The notes under the pieces: generated by a model
What the model was told of the DNA's origin: nothing
The model's database searches: none
Seen by the model: only the letters and a program-made list of their open reading frames with translations
In this document: piece by piece, positions 17,614 to 26,863 of the stretch
Position numbering within the stretch: the first letter of the stretch is position 1
Layout: every line of letters starts with the position of its first letter
Assembly: GCA_027484165.1 (NCBI GenBank)
Contig: JAIXWH010000028.1
Location: 1-58,325 of the forward strand
DNA from: Chitinophagaceae bacterium
Lineage (GTDB): Bacteria > Bacteroidota > Bacteroidia > Chitinophagales > Chitinophagaceae
Direction of reading: 5' to 3'
DNA length: 58,325 nt
Program-made: the position numbers and the translations under genes

Positions 17614-18588
17614 TTAAAATAATTCCATCGTTCCTAAAGATGGATTCCATTTTGAAAAGTCTTCAAAGATATTAAGATTATTTAAAGCCAAATGTTTTAA
17701 AGTAACAACCGGACCTTTTTTAATAGGCCCATAAAAACCTGGAGGAATTTGACTTTTTGATTTCAATAAAGGCGAAGCTGCACAGGACAGAAATAAGGGT
17801 TTGATTTGCTTTTTCAACAAATTCAAAGCTTTATTAAATTCCTTTTGAGCATCCGAATTTTCAATCCATAATTCACAAAGCCTCAATTCCATAAACCTGT
17901 TTACTTTTTTTATTCTAAAAATGAAGCCGTATTGGTTGGGGATAACAATTGCACCATATTTTGCAACCGGGCAATCAACGTATCGCCAGTATAAATAATC
18001 CTTTGTTAGTGGCGTATCCATTATATCTTTTGAACTTTTTAATTGCCAATTTAATGGTAATTGATCTATTGCATTTTTTGAAGAATAAGAATTATGAATC
18101 TCATTGACTTTATCTGAAATATAAAAATGAGGAATTGAAAAATTGGGCATGAAATAAACGGGCATTCTACCAATTGAATACCACCCTAATTTCAGATAAC
18201 CAATCATACTTATTGGATTAGGAGTATTGAATACAAAACCTATTTTTTCATCAATAGATTTTTTTACAGCCTCAAGTGTAAGTTTACTGAAAATTCCTTT
18301 TCCCTGAAAATCGGGATGTGTAGCAGTATCAACAGCTCTAACAGAGGTAATAAGATTGTCTTTATCAGTCCAATTCCAATGCATAAACGCTCTTATTCCT
18401 ACAATTTTATTATTTTCTTTTGCCAAATAAATGATTGATTTACCAAAAGGGTTTTTAAAATGTTTCCAAATAAAATAGGCTTCTGATTTAGGCATCAATG
18501 CTTCGCCCAAGCTGATTTTTAATACCCCAATAATTTCGTTTATATCAGTATCCTTTGCTTGAGTTATTTCCATTTTATTTATTTCCAA
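17614..18588 (-). CDS. GNAT-family N-acyltransferase in the glycan cluster
   Basis: 324 residues. The N-terminal half is a GNAT fold with the acyl-CoA loop in ATHPDFQGKGIFSKL; the C-terminal half (about 180-324) is a second, more divergent region. Polysaccharide clusters of Bacteroidota often carry such long GNAT proteins, thought to acylate an amino sugar. It may supply the acetyl group that PglD provides in bacillosamine synthesis, as no PglD-like left-handed-helix enzyme is present; this is inference. It overlaps the upstream glycosyltransferase gene by 14 bases. Confidence 0.8.
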   Translation of the reverse strand: MEINKMEITQAKDTDINEIIGVLKISLGEALMPKSEAYFIWKHFKNPFGKSIIYLAKENNKIVGIRAFMHWNWTDKDNLITSVRAVDTATHPDFQGKGIFSKLTLEAVKKSIDEKIGFVFNTPNPISMIGYLKLGWYSIGRMPVYFMPNFSIPHFYISDKVNEIHNSYSSKNAIDQLPLNWQLKSSKDIMDTPLTKDYLYWRYVDCPVAKYGAIVIPNQYGFIFRIKKVNRFMELRLCELWIENSDAQKEFNKALNLLKKQIKPLFLSCAASPLLKSKSQIPPGFYGPIKKGPVVTLKHLALNNLNIFEDFSKWNPSLGTMELF

Positions 18589-19693
18589 GTGTTTGTCTAT
18601 ATAACAATTCTATTTGATTAACCATGATGTCAATGCTGAATGATTCTATGACTCTTAATCTTGCTTTTTCACCAAATATTTTTATTTCATTTGGATTTTC
18701 AATCAAATAATTCAATGGTTTTTGTAGTGATGCCCATTCGTCAACAGATGCAGTAAAGCCATCTTTTTCATTTCTAATTACTTGCTTGATACCACCTGCA
18801 TTTGTGCTAACAATTGCACATTCCATGCTCATTGCTTCTAATAATGCAATGGGCAATCCTTCAAATGATGAAGTCATCATAAAAATATCAATTGAAGAAA
18901 ACCAGGGTTTTACATCAGTCTGTAAGCCAGGAAAAATTATATAATCTTCCATTCCCAAAGCTTTAACGTGATTTAAAATTTCCTCCTTTAAAATTCCATC
19001 TCCTATGATACAACCTCTAATGTTAGGATTTTTTGCATGAGCCATTTTAAATAATTCAATCCACTCTTTAAGTCTTTTTTGAAATCTAAAAACAGCAATA
19101 GTTCCAATTAATATGGTGTTCTCATCTATCAAATACTCTTTTCGTTTTTGCAAGCTAAGCGTTTGATCTCTTTTATAAAAGTTTGTATTTACACCATTTA
19201 AAATTGTCACTACGTCTATTTTTGGACAAATTGCAGATTGTATAGAAAGAAATACGTCGTCTGAAACGGCAATTACTTTCGACTGCCAATTGAAAGTAAT
19301 TTTGTTCAATGTTCTGGTGATAAAATGATACCTCTCCTGTTTATTATGTTCTGTGTATAAAACAGGGATATTGATTAATTTATAAATTAATCTTCCTAAG
19401 AAACCTGCCCAAGGTAAATGGCAGTGTATCAATTCAATTTTATTTTGTTTGATGTATCTTATTACGCTGAAAAGTTGAAATAAAATCTGAATGTTGTTCT
19501 TGGCTTTGAATAAAGCGACTTTTCCTCCTGCGTTTTCAATCCCATCAACCATTTGATTTTTCCAGGGTAAAAAATAAATGAAATGAAAATCAAACTCTTC
19601 CTGATTGTGCAATTTTAATGTTTCCTGTAACAGCACTTCTGCCCCACCTCTGCCTAACGATTTGATGATATGTAATATTTTTTTTCTGGGCAT
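18575..19693 (-). CDS. Glycosyltransferase family 4
   Basis: A 372-residue GT-B enzyme. The N-terminal domain opens with ILHIIKSLGRGGAEVLLQE, a typical family 4 glycine-rich loop. The C-terminal donor domain has GTIAVFRFQKRLKEWIELF and the retaining E-x7-E signature in SFEGLPIALLEAM. It should add a sugar to the lipid-linked intermediate on the cytoplasmic face. It sits 25 bases after the epimerase gene and overlaps the acyltransferase gene that follows. Confidence 0.9.
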   Translation of the reverse strand: MPRKKILHIIKSLGRGGAEVLLQETLKLHNQEEFDFHFIYFLPWKNQMVDGIENAGGKVALFKAKNNIQILFQLFSVIRYIKQNKIELIHCHLPWAGFLGRLIYKLINIPVLYTEHNKQERYHFITRTLNKITFNWQSKVIAVSDDVFLSIQSAICPKIDVVTILNGVNTNFYKRDQTLSLQKRKEYLIDENTILIGTIAVFRFQKRLKEWIELFKMAHAKNPNIRGCIIGDGILKEEILNHVKALGMEDYIIFPGLQTDVKPWFSSIDIFMMTSSFEGLPIALLEAMSMECAIVSTNAGGIKQVIRNEKDGFTASVDEWASLQKPLNYLIENPNEIKIFGEKARLRVIESFSIDIMVNQIELLYRQTLGNK

Positions 19694-19718
19694 TTATAAA
19701 ATAATATAAAGAAGAAAC

Positions 19719-20684
19719 TTAAGTGCTTTGTGAAAGCAACCAATTTTTAAAATATTGGATGCCTACTTTAAATTCAGTTTTGGGTTGATAATTTAAAAGT
19801 CTCTTTGCTTTATCGATAGCTGCATATGTAATTGAAACGTCACCCATTTGTTCGGGCATATAGTTAATATTGGCCTTCTTATTAAAAACTGATTCCAGGG
19901 TTTCAACCATTTCTTTTAATGAAACGGTATTGTGATTACCTAAATTAAAAACTTCATAATTACTTTGATTATAGGTTAATGCATTAAAAACTCCAGAAAC
20001 GATGTCTGTTACATAAGTATAATCTCTTTTTGTACTTCCGTCTCCAAAAAAATTGATGGGTTCATTATTAATAATTTTCTTACTGAATGAATGAATTGCC
20101 AAGTCTGGTCTTTGTCGAGGACCAAAAACAGTAAAAAATCTTAATGAAACAAATCTGATGTTATAAAGATGACTATATACATGACCCATCAACTCTGCAG
20201 AAATCTTGGTACTTGCATAAGGACTTATTGGATAGAGCAATCCATCTGATTCCTGCCATGGAATATTTTTATTAATTCCGTATACGCTGCTTGAGGATGC
20301 AAATATAAATTGTTTGATATTTTTTCTTCTGGCAATTTCAAGCATGTTCTGAGTTCCTGTTACATTCACTTCCTGGTATCCAATTGGATTATCTATAGAA
20401 GGCCTTACCCCTGCTTTTGCAGCAAGATGAAAGATAGCGCTGTAATTTTGATCTAGTTGATTTAATAAAGTATCATAAGATAAAATATCACACTCAATAA
20501 AAGTTAGGTCAGGATTTTTAATGAAAGATGAAATGTTTGATAACTTGATTTGTTTGTCGTAAAAAGGATCAAAATTATCTATCAGCGTAACAGCAAAATC
20601 TTTTGACAATAATAATTCAACAAGATGACTTCCGATAAAACCGGCTCCTCCTGTTACAATTACATGTTCTTTTTGATTTTTCAT
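19719..20684 (-). CDS. NAD-dependent sugar-nucleotide epimerase (UDP-glucuronate 4-epimerase-like)
   Basis: An extended SDR of 321 residues: NAD-binding GGAGFIGSHL near the N-terminus, SSSSVYG, the catalytic Tyr-x3-Lys in PYASTK, and RFFTVFGPRQRPD. The DNFDPFYDKQIKLSNI segment after the first Rossmann turn resembles UDP-glucuronate epimerases more than GalE, but substrate assignment from sequence alone is weak. It should supply an epimerised sugar for the surface glycan. A distinct galE is encoded divergently at 24177. Confidence 0.85.
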   Translation of the reverse strand: MKNQKEHVIVTGGAGFIGSHLVELLLSKDFAVTLIDNFDPFYDKQIKLSNISSFIKNPDLTFIECDILSYDTLLNQLDQNYSAIFHLAAKAGVRPSIDNPIGYQEVNVTGTQNMLEIARRKNIKQFIFASSSSVYGINKNIPWQESDGLLYPISPYASTKISAELMGHVYSHLYNIRFVSLRFFTVFGPRQRPDLAIHSFSKKIINNEPINFFGDGSTKRDYTYVTDIVSGVFNALTYNQSNYEVFNLGNHNTVSLKEMVETLESVFNKKANINYMPEQMGDVSITYAAIDKAKRLLNYQPKTEFKVGIQYFKNWLLSQST

Positions 20685-20759
20685 AGATTGTTATTCAAAT
20701 CCTTTTCGATCAAGATTTGGATCAATGTTTCTTTAAAGAATAAAAACGAACTTTAAGAA

Positions 20760-23132
20760 TTAGTAAATTTTTCTTTCTTTTTTATTCCCGATATAACTGG
20801 AATAGTATCCATATCCATACTTGCGCTTGTAGTAATAGTACCCATATTTATATCCAAAGTAACCGCTGTTTTTAACCCCATTAAAAATCAAGGCCAAACT
20901 TCTGAAAACGCCTCTAGCTTGCCATTCATTGATTTCTTGTACTTGCTCACGAACAGTTTGATTAAATCTTGTAACAATCATTGTCAAATCAGCCCAGTTG
21001 GCTAGTATTTGGGCATCAGCAACTATACCAAATGGAGGTGAATCTATTATGACAACTTCATAATTTTCATCTAAATGTTTTTTTAGTGTTTCCATAAATT
21101 TAGTTGACAACAACTCCTGTGGGTTTGGAGGAATGGTGCCGGCAGGAAACAAATCGAAATGTTCTTTATCGTCATTAATAATTGGAATAACTACTTCATT
21201 TATTGATTTTTTACCAATCAAAAAACTAGTCAACCCTTCATTATCATTATGCCCTAATGCTTTGGAAATTTTTGGTCTTCTTAAATCAAATTCCAATAAA
21301 GCCACTTTTTTTCCTTGTATTGAATAGCTTTTTGCAATGTTCATAGATAGAAAAGATTTTCCCTCACCACTCACACTGGATGTTAAAAGAATATAGTTGG
21401 TAGACTTTTCCGGATTGAGATAGAAATTGATATTTGTTCTTAGCGATCTGATTTGTTCTCCAAACATTGATCTGTTGTTGCCACCAATAACAAATGGATA
21501 GGATTCAGTATTTGCAACTTGCTCCAGCTCAGCTAAAACTGGAATTGAGGTTGAATTTTGTAATTGCTTTTTAGAAATAATTTTTTTGTTGGTTATTTCT
21601 TTTACAATGGCAAAAATGATTGGAAGAAGTAACCCTAATAATATAGCAGTAAGTAAAATTGTTGCCTTTGATGGCTTTATTACTGCTGTAGATTTTAATG
21701 GGGGATAAATTATTTTAGTATTTACATTTACAGAAGCTTTTGCAATGTAAGCCTCTTCCCTTTTTTGTAAGAGTGTTAAGTACAAAGCTTCCTTTATATT
21801 TTGAAACCTTGTTTTATCCATCAACTCTTTTTCAATAATAGGTACATTTTGTAACAACGCATTGGCGCTTTTGATTTTTCCTTGATAAGTATCCTGTGCA
21901 ATTTTAAGATTCTTCTTATAACTGCTCAATTGCTTTTCCATATTCCCTTTCATGTCTGCAAGATTCTTATCCATAAGAATCAATGTAGGATTGGTGACTT
22001 GGGCTGTGAGGGCTATTTTGTCTCTTTGAATACGTAATTGTTGATATTGAACACACAAAGTTTGTAAACCAGAGCTTTCAATACCAACAAAGGCTAAATC
22101 AGCATCTTTTAGAGTAGGATTTTTTATAAAATCTTCAACCGCCTTGATTGTTTGCTCCAATATTGAAATACGTGTCAACTCATTATCGTAACCCTGTACT
22201 TTTTGAAGATAAAGATCCCCATTTATTGAACTTCCAGTTAATCCTCTACTAGCTTTAAATGCAGCTAAAGATGATTCAATTGAATCCAGCTCTCTTCTTA
22301 ATGGTTCCATTCTTTTTTCAATAAAGTCTATAGCTTTTGAAAAGCCAATTGACTTATCTCGCTCTAAAACTTGATTTTGGAGCTTAATCAACCCATTCAA
22401 AATATCAATTGCTCTTTCGCTCGATATATCTGAGTATTTGACAGAGATAACATTACTTTCTTTGGAAGGCGTTATCATAATTCCACTACTCAATTTGAAT
22501 GCTTCGTTCAACTTGTTTTGATTATAGCAAAATATTGGGTTTGAGCTAATAGTTTCTTTTAGCTTGTAGATTACCACAAAGATGTTTTTGAATTTAAATG
22601 GAGTACCCCAATTATATATTCCTGAAAAACTTCCAGAAATAAATTTAAAACCATTTTTTATTGGAAGAATTGAAAAATTAATTGCAGGGACTTCTTCTTC
22701 AGAACCAGTAAGTATCTGCCATCTAATAATTCCATAATAATCTTTGTTTTTAAATCTTCCTTGCGACTCTGAATGATAATTTAATCCTAGTGAGTCAATT
22801 AACTGAGCGGCTAATGTAGGTGACTTAAAATAAGCGATTTGATCATTTAAGGGGTCTTTGTTTGAGCCCAACAAAACCTGTCCTAACGAAATGTCTTGCT
22901 TATCTTCCAAACTAATACTTGTTGATATAGTATAAATTGGTGTGATGTAGCGCAAATAAATTACACCCACAGAATATCCTATCAAGCCAAACAATAATAT
23001 AAATGGCCACAAACCTAATATTCTCTTAAAATCAATGTCAAAAGCAGCATTTACTGTTTTTGCAGGATTTGATAATTCCAATTCTGATTTTGCAACATTA
23101 CCATCCCATATGTTGTGATCTGCATTTTTCAT
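20760..23132 (-). CDS. Wzc-like polysaccharide co-polymerase with tyrosine autokinase
   Basis: 790 residues: a membrane helix (about 41-60), a large periplasmic coiled-coil domain with chain-length-determinant features, a second membrane helix (about 493-515) and a cytoplasmic BY-kinase. Kinase motifs are Walker A SGEGKS (588-593), Walker A' EFDLRRP (near 614-620) and Walker B VVIID (693-697). The last 33 residues contain 13 tyrosines, the phosphorylatable tail of this kinase class. Cycles of phosphorylation should set chain length and export with the Wza-like protein encoded 9 bases upstream. Confidence 0.93.
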   Translation of the reverse strand: MKNADHNIWDGNVAKSELELSNPAKTVNAAFDIDFKRILGLWPFILLFGLIGYSVGVIYLRYITPIYTISTSISLEDKQDISLGQVLLGSNKDPLNDQIAYFKSPTLAAQLIDSLGLNYHSESQGRFKNKDYYGIIRWQILTGSEEEVPAINFSILPIKNGFKFISGSFSGIYNWGTPFKFKNIFVVIYKLKETISSNPIFCYNQNKLNEAFKLSSGIMITPSKESNVISVKYSDISSERAIDILNGLIKLQNQVLERDKSIGFSKAIDFIEKRMEPLRRELDSIESSLAAFKASRGLTGSSINGDLYLQKVQGYDNELTRISILEQTIKAVEDFIKNPTLKDADLAFVGIESSGLQTLCVQYQQLRIQRDKIALTAQVTNPTLILMDKNLADMKGNMEKQLSSYKKNLKIAQDTYQGKIKSANALLQNVPIIEKELMDKTRFQNIKEALYLTLLQKREEAYIAKASVNVNTKIIYPPLKSTAVIKPSKATILLTAILLGLLLPIIFAIVKEITNKKIISKKQLQNSTSIPVLAELEQVANTESYPFVIGGNNRSMFGEQIRSLRTNINFYLNPEKSTNYILLTSSVSGEGKSFLSMNIAKSYSIQGKKVALLEFDLRRPKISKALGHNDNEGLTSFLIGKKSINEVVIPIINDDKEHFDLFPAGTIPPNPQELLSTKFMETLKKHLDENYEVVIIDSPPFGIVADAQILANWADLTMIVTRFNQTVREQVQEINEWQARGVFRSLALIFNGVKNSGYFGYKYGYYYYKRKYGYGYYSSYIGNKKERKIY

Positions 23133-23141
23133 TATGGTGTA

Positions 23142-23891
23142 TTATAAATTTCTAATTAATAAAAATAAACCTAAAATTGACCCTAATGCTGTTACGATTC
23201 CTCTAAATGGACTTGAAGGCGTATTGAACCAATTACTTGTATAATTCCCAGGTTTAATATAAATTAAATCATTGGTCTTTAGGTAATAATATTGAGAATC
23301 AAATATCTTTTTAGAATTCAAATCCAGTTGGGCATAAATTCTTTTACCACTATCCTCTCTTATTAACCATACTTTATTTTTTTGATCATATGGATCGGAA
23401 TTGGAAATTTGAGTTATAGCTTCAAAGATTGTCATTCTCTCATTTTGCATAACCACGTTCCCACCACCTCTTCCTGTGAGAAAAAAGATTTTTCCCATAA
23501 GGGTTACATTTATGTATAAATCTTTGTAATAGTAGGTTAATTTTTCCTTTAATAATGCTTCTGTTTCTACTGTTGTTAAACCTGCCACAGGCACCTTACC
23601 TAAAAGCGGAAACTCAATAGAACCCTCTAAATCAATCAAATAACCACCTAAGGAATTTAATGAAGATTGATTGGGATTAAGATAGGCAGTTAAAACAGGA
23701 TCTGTTGAGCTAACAACAATTGTCAACCTGTCATTTGGCTTTAGTTTATGTATATTGAAAGATTTTGATGAATCTAAGCTTTTTGAACCAGGTGTTAAAT
23801 CATGAAAAAAATTGGTTTTTTTACTCGAAACGCATGAGCTAAAAAACAGTGAAACTAAAATTGAGAAAACTATTATAGTTGTATACTTCAT
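23142..23891 (-). CDS. Wza-like polysaccharide export lipoprotein
   Basis: I place the start at 23891 (249 residues), which gives a lipoprotein signal with lipobox FFSSC (Cys at about residue 20); the longer ORF from 23960 would bury the signal and run through the probable promoter box at 23958. The poly-export domain follows (LKPNDRLTIVVSSTDPVLTAYL, GLTTVETEALLKEKL), then a region with a beta-grasp-like pattern, and a C-terminal hydrophobic helix. It should form the outer-membrane conduit for the glycan. First gene of the cluster, 9 bases before the wzc-like gene. Confidence 0.9.
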   Translation of the reverse strand: MKYTTIIVFSILVSLFFSSCVSSKKTNFFHDLTPGSKSLDSSKSFNIHKLKPNDRLTIVVSSTDPVLTAYLNPNQSSLNSLGGYLIDLEGSIEFPLLGKVPVAGLTTVETEALLKEKLTYYYKDLYINVTLMGKIFFLTGRGGGNVVMQNERMTIFEAITQISNSDPYDQKNKVWLIREDSGKRIYAQLDLNSKKIFDSQYYYLKTNDLIYIKPGNYTSNWFNTPSSPFRGIVTALGSILGLFLLIRNL

Positions 23892-23957
23892 ATTTAGAGG
23901 TTTGGCATTATAGCTTAAGCTATTTATGGGGTTTTTAATTAATAGGTTTTGGGCACA

Positions 23958-23965
23958 CAAATATA
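23958..23965 (-). promoter_or_regulatory. -7 box (TATATTTG) of the polysaccharide cluster
   Basis: TATATTTG on the minus strand fits TAnnTTTG about 66 bases upstream of the wza-like start. No clear TTG is seen at 17-23 bases. A compact palindrome, TACTT-GGT-AAGTA, lies farther upstream at 24052-24064 between this box and galE. Confidence 0.4.
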
Positions 23966-24111
23966 AGAATTAGAGGCCTTTGAATTTGTATTACCCCTAC
24001 GTATTTTAAAAAAGAATTTTTTATTTATCAGACAATTTTTTTCACCTTTATTACTTGGTAAGTAAGTTAACAATATTGGATTTTAATACTAATTTCTGTA
24101 GTGAATAGAAA

Positions 24112-24142
24112 TTTAAGTTCAAAATACTTTTCAATAAATTTG
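24112..24142 (+). promoter_or_regulatory. Probable galE promoter (TTTA-N19-TAAATTTG)
   Basis: TAAATTTG at 24135-24142 matches the -7 consensus exactly; TTTA at 24112-24115, 19 bases upstream, is one base off the -33 element. The leader would be about 30 bases. Confidence 0.45.
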
Positions 24143-24176
24143 ACTCTTTAAAATTTCGATTTAAAAATTAATTTTA

Positions 24177-25235
24177 ATGAAAATAAAGAAAATTCTGGTT
24201 ACTGGTGGTTGTGGTTACATTGGTTCACATACTTTGGTAGACCTCATTAATAATGGATATGATGTAATTTCCATTGACAACAACAGTAGAAGTGATTCTG
24301 ATATTTTAAAGGGAGTTGAAAAGATTGTAGGAAAACCCGTTAAAAATTATCCTGTCGATCTTTGTGTTTTTGATGATACTCATGCTGTATTTCAAGAAAA
24401 TCCAGATATAGAAGGCATTATTCATTTTGCGGCATTCAAATCAGTTGGCGAATCTGTAATCAATCCGTTACTGTATTTTGATAATAATATCAACTCTTTA
24501 CTAAATATACTCAAATGTGCTGTCGAATTCGATGTGCCCTATTTTGTATTTTCATCCTCATGTACTGTTTATGGAAACCCTGATTCAAGCCCTGTTACTG
24601 AAAATACAGATTTAAAACTTCCTGAATCTCCTTATGGGTATACGAAGCAAATAGGTGAACAAATCATTCAACAAACTATCAATAATTGTAATATTCAAAG
24701 TATTTTACTACGATATTTCAACCCTGTAGGTGCGCATCCTTCCATTGAAATTGGAGAAATTCCAATAGGACCACCAGCCAATCTTGTGCCAGCAATAACT
24801 CAAACTGCAATTGGTAAGCAAACCCACTTAAATGTGTATGGTGCTGATTATCCTACCAGAGATGGTAGTTGTATTAGAGATTATATTCATGTTTCAGATA
24901 TTGCACATGCTCACACCCTAGCACTAAGGTATTTAATTGAAGATAAAAATAAAGAAAACTGTGAGGTTTTTAATTTAGGAACTGGCAATGGATATAGTGT
25001 ATTAGAGGTAATAAAAACATTTGAACGTGTTAATCAAAAATCTTTAAATTATAAGCTTACAAAAAGAAGAGCAGGAGATGTTATTAGTATCTTTGCAAAT
25101 AATGAAAAAGCAAAAAATGTTCTAGGATGGGTTCCAAAATATAATCTAGAAGATATGATGAAAACCGCGTGGGATTGGGAATTAAAATTGAATCAAGACG
25201 AACAAAAAAAAGAAAAAAAAGCAAATCTTAATTAA
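24177..25235 (+). CDS. galE: UDP-glucose 4-epimerase
   Basis: 352 residues of an extended SDR with the GalE pattern: VTGGCGYIGSHT for NAD, IDNNSRSD, HFAAFKSVGESV, SSSCTVYG, catalytic Tyr-x3-Lys in PYGYTK, and the YFNPVGAHPS and GNGYSVLEV segments. It interconverts UDP-glucose and UDP-galactose (or the GlcNAc/GalNAc pair). It is transcribed away from the glycan cluster and may feed it. The transketolase subunit gene follows after 12 bases. The C-terminal tail is Lys-rich (about 10 extra residues). Confidence 0.93.
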   Translation: MKIKKILVTGGCGYIGSHTLVDLINNGYDVISIDNNSRSDSDILKGVEKIVGKPVKNYPVDLCVFDDTHAVFQENPDIEGIIHFAAFKSVGESVINPLLYFDNNINSLLNILKCAVEFDVPYFVFSSSCTVYGNPDSSPVTENTDLKLPESPYGYTKQIGEQIIQQTINNCNIQSILLRYFNPVGAHPSIEIGEIPIGPPANLVPAITQTAIGKQTHLNVYGADYPTRDGSCIRDYIHVSDIAHAHTLALRYLIEDKNKENCEVFNLGTGNGYSVLEVIKTFERVNQKSLNYKLTKRRAGDVISIFANNEKAKNVLGWVPKYNLEDMMKTAWDWELKLNQDEQKKEKKANLN

Positions 25236-25247
25236 TAATTATTTTAT

Positions 25248-26207
25248 ATGGTCTCAACGATAACAGTAACTGGGAATAAAGATACAAGAAGTGGATTTGG
25301 GGATGGTATTTTGGAAGCTGCAAGAGAGAATGAAAATATAATCGCTTTAACTGCAGATCTTGCAGGATCCTTAAAATTAAATGGATTTATAAAAGAGTTT
25401 CCTGAAAGATTTATTCAATGTGGAATAGCAGAAGCCAATATGATGGGGATTGCAGCAGGTTTAACCATTGGAGGAAAAATTCCATTCACTACCACTTTTG
25501 CTAATTTTTCAACGGGTAGGGTTTACGATCAAATCAGACAAAGCATTGCATACAGTGGAAAAAATGTAAAAATTTGTGCTTCTCATGCCGGTTTAACACT
25601 TGGAGAAGATGGAGCAACCCATCAAATACTTGAAGATATTGGACTAATGAAAATGTTGCCAGGTATGACTGTTATAGTACCAGCTGATTATAATCAAACA
25701 AAAGCGGCAACTAAAGCAATTGCAAAATTTGAAGGCCCTGTCTACTTAAGATTTGGTAGACCTGCTTGGCCAATTTTTACTAAAGAAGAAGATTTTGTCA
25801 TTGGAAAAGCTCATAAAATCAATGATGGGAGCGATATTTCAATTTTTGCTTGCGGCCATATGGTATGGATTGCTATTGAAGCTGCAAAAAAACTTGAAGA
25901 AAAAGGAATAAAAGTAGATTTACTTAACATTCATACCATAAAACCATTGGATGAAGAATCAATAATGCAATCCATCAAAAAAACAGGATGTGCAGTTACT
26001 GCTGAAGAGCATAACATTATTGGAGGATTAGGAGATAGTATCTCACAATTCACTTCAAAAAATCTGCCCATTCCTATCGAGTTCATTGGCACTCAGGATA
26101 CTTTTGGTGAAAGCGGAAAACCTCTTGAACTATTGGTTAAATATGGATTAGACGCTGATCACATAGTAAATGCTGCCTTAAAAGTCATTTCAAGAAAAAG
26201 TAAGTAA
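25248..26207 (+). CDS. Transketolase, C-terminal (pyrimidine-binding) subunit
   Basis: 319 residues cover the Pyr and C-terminal domains of split transketolases: GDGILEAAREN at the start, the catalytic Glu62 in QCGIAEANMMGIAAG, AGLTLGEDGATHQ, MTVIVPAD and a C-terminal domain with GHMVWIA. Split enzymes need an N-terminal (TPP-phosphate-binding) partner, usually encoded directly upstream; here the upstream gene is galE and no partner is in the window. The active enzyme moves two-carbon units in the pentose phosphate pathway. A related deoxyxylulose/sugar-specialised activity is possible. Confidence 0.9.
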   Translation: MVSTITVTGNKDTRSGFGDGILEAARENENIIALTADLAGSLKLNGFIKEFPERFIQCGIAEANMMGIAAGLTIGGKIPFTTTFANFSTGRVYDQIRQSIAYSGKNVKICASHAGLTLGEDGATHQILEDIGLMKMLPGMTVIVPADYNQTKAATKAIAKFEGPVYLRFGRPAWPIFTKEEDFVIGKAHKINDGSDISIFACGHMVWIAIEAAKKLEEKGIKVDLLNIHTIKPLDEESIMQSIKKTGCAVTAEEHNIIGGLGDSISQFTSKNLPIPIEFIGTQDTFGESGKPLELLVKYGLDADHIVNAALKVISRKSK

Positions 26208-26275
26208 ATTCCTTTTTGAACTTGCTTAAACTTATAAGTTGCGAAATGGTCTAAATCAGCCTTAATTAAATCTGA

Positions 26276-26827
26276 ATGTCAAATCCATTAGATGATAATG
26301 AGTTAATTTTCCAATTTAAAAATGGAAATAACAGAGAGTATACATTCACACAGATTATAAAAAAATACCAGGAAAAGCTTTATTGGCATATCAGAAGAAT
26401 GGTTATCGATCATGATGATACTCACGATATCCTTCAAAATTTATTTATCAAAGTATGGAAAAACTTAGACTCATTCAGAGAGGATAGTCAACTATACACC
26501 TGGTTATATAGGATAGCGACAAATGAAACCCTCACATTTTTAAATAGTAAAAAGAAAAAAAATCTCATCTCATTTGATAATGAATTTATCAATCTCAGCA
26601 ATAAAATTGAAGCAGATAAATATTTTGATGGAAATAAATTAGAATGGAAACTTCAATTAGCCATCCAAAAATTACCTGAAAAACAAAGAGCTGTTTTTAA
26701 TCTGAGGTATTATGAAGAAATGCCTTACGAAAAAATGAGTAAAATTTTTAATACCAGTGAGGGTGCTTTAAAAGCAAGCTACCATCATGCAGTAAAAAAA
26801 ATAGAACATTTTATTCTCAACAATTAA
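26276..26827 (+). CDS. ECF-type RNA polymerase sigma factor
   Basis: 183 residues with region 2 (about 25-92: YQEKLYWHIRRMV, DILQNLFIKVWKNLDSFR, YTWLYRIATNE) and a region 4 helix-turn-helix (about 128-178: LPEKQRAVFNLRYYEEMPYEKM, TSEGALKASYHHAVKKI). Regions 1 and 3 are missing, as in the ECF group. It heads a three-gene set with a membrane protein and a secreted protein, the expected plan of a sigma/anti-sigma/sensor module responding to an envelope signal. No TAnnTTTG box was found upstream, which would be consistent with autoregulation. Confidence 0.93.
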   Translation: MSNPLDDNELIFQFKNGNNREYTFTQIIKKYQEKLYWHIRRMVIDHDDTHDILQNLFIKVWKNLDSFREDSQLYTWLYRIATNETLTFLNSKKKKNLISFDNEFINLSNKIEADKYFDGNKLEWKLQLAIQKLPEKQRAVFNLRYYEEMPYEKMSKIFNTSEGALKASYHHAVKKIEHFILNN

Positions 26828-26863
26828 ACATATGTTAAAACAATTAGTCTTTTTACCCGAAAA

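Noticed and set aside
23892-23960. Longer start for the Wza-like protein
   Set aside because: The extra 23 residues precede the lipoprotein signal and overlap the likely promoter box.
26229-26240. 12-bp perfect palindrome AACTTATAAGTT between the transketolase and sigma genes
   Set aside because: It is AT-only apart from two positions, has no T-run, and such palindromes are expected by chance in AT-rich DNA; an operator role cannot be supported.
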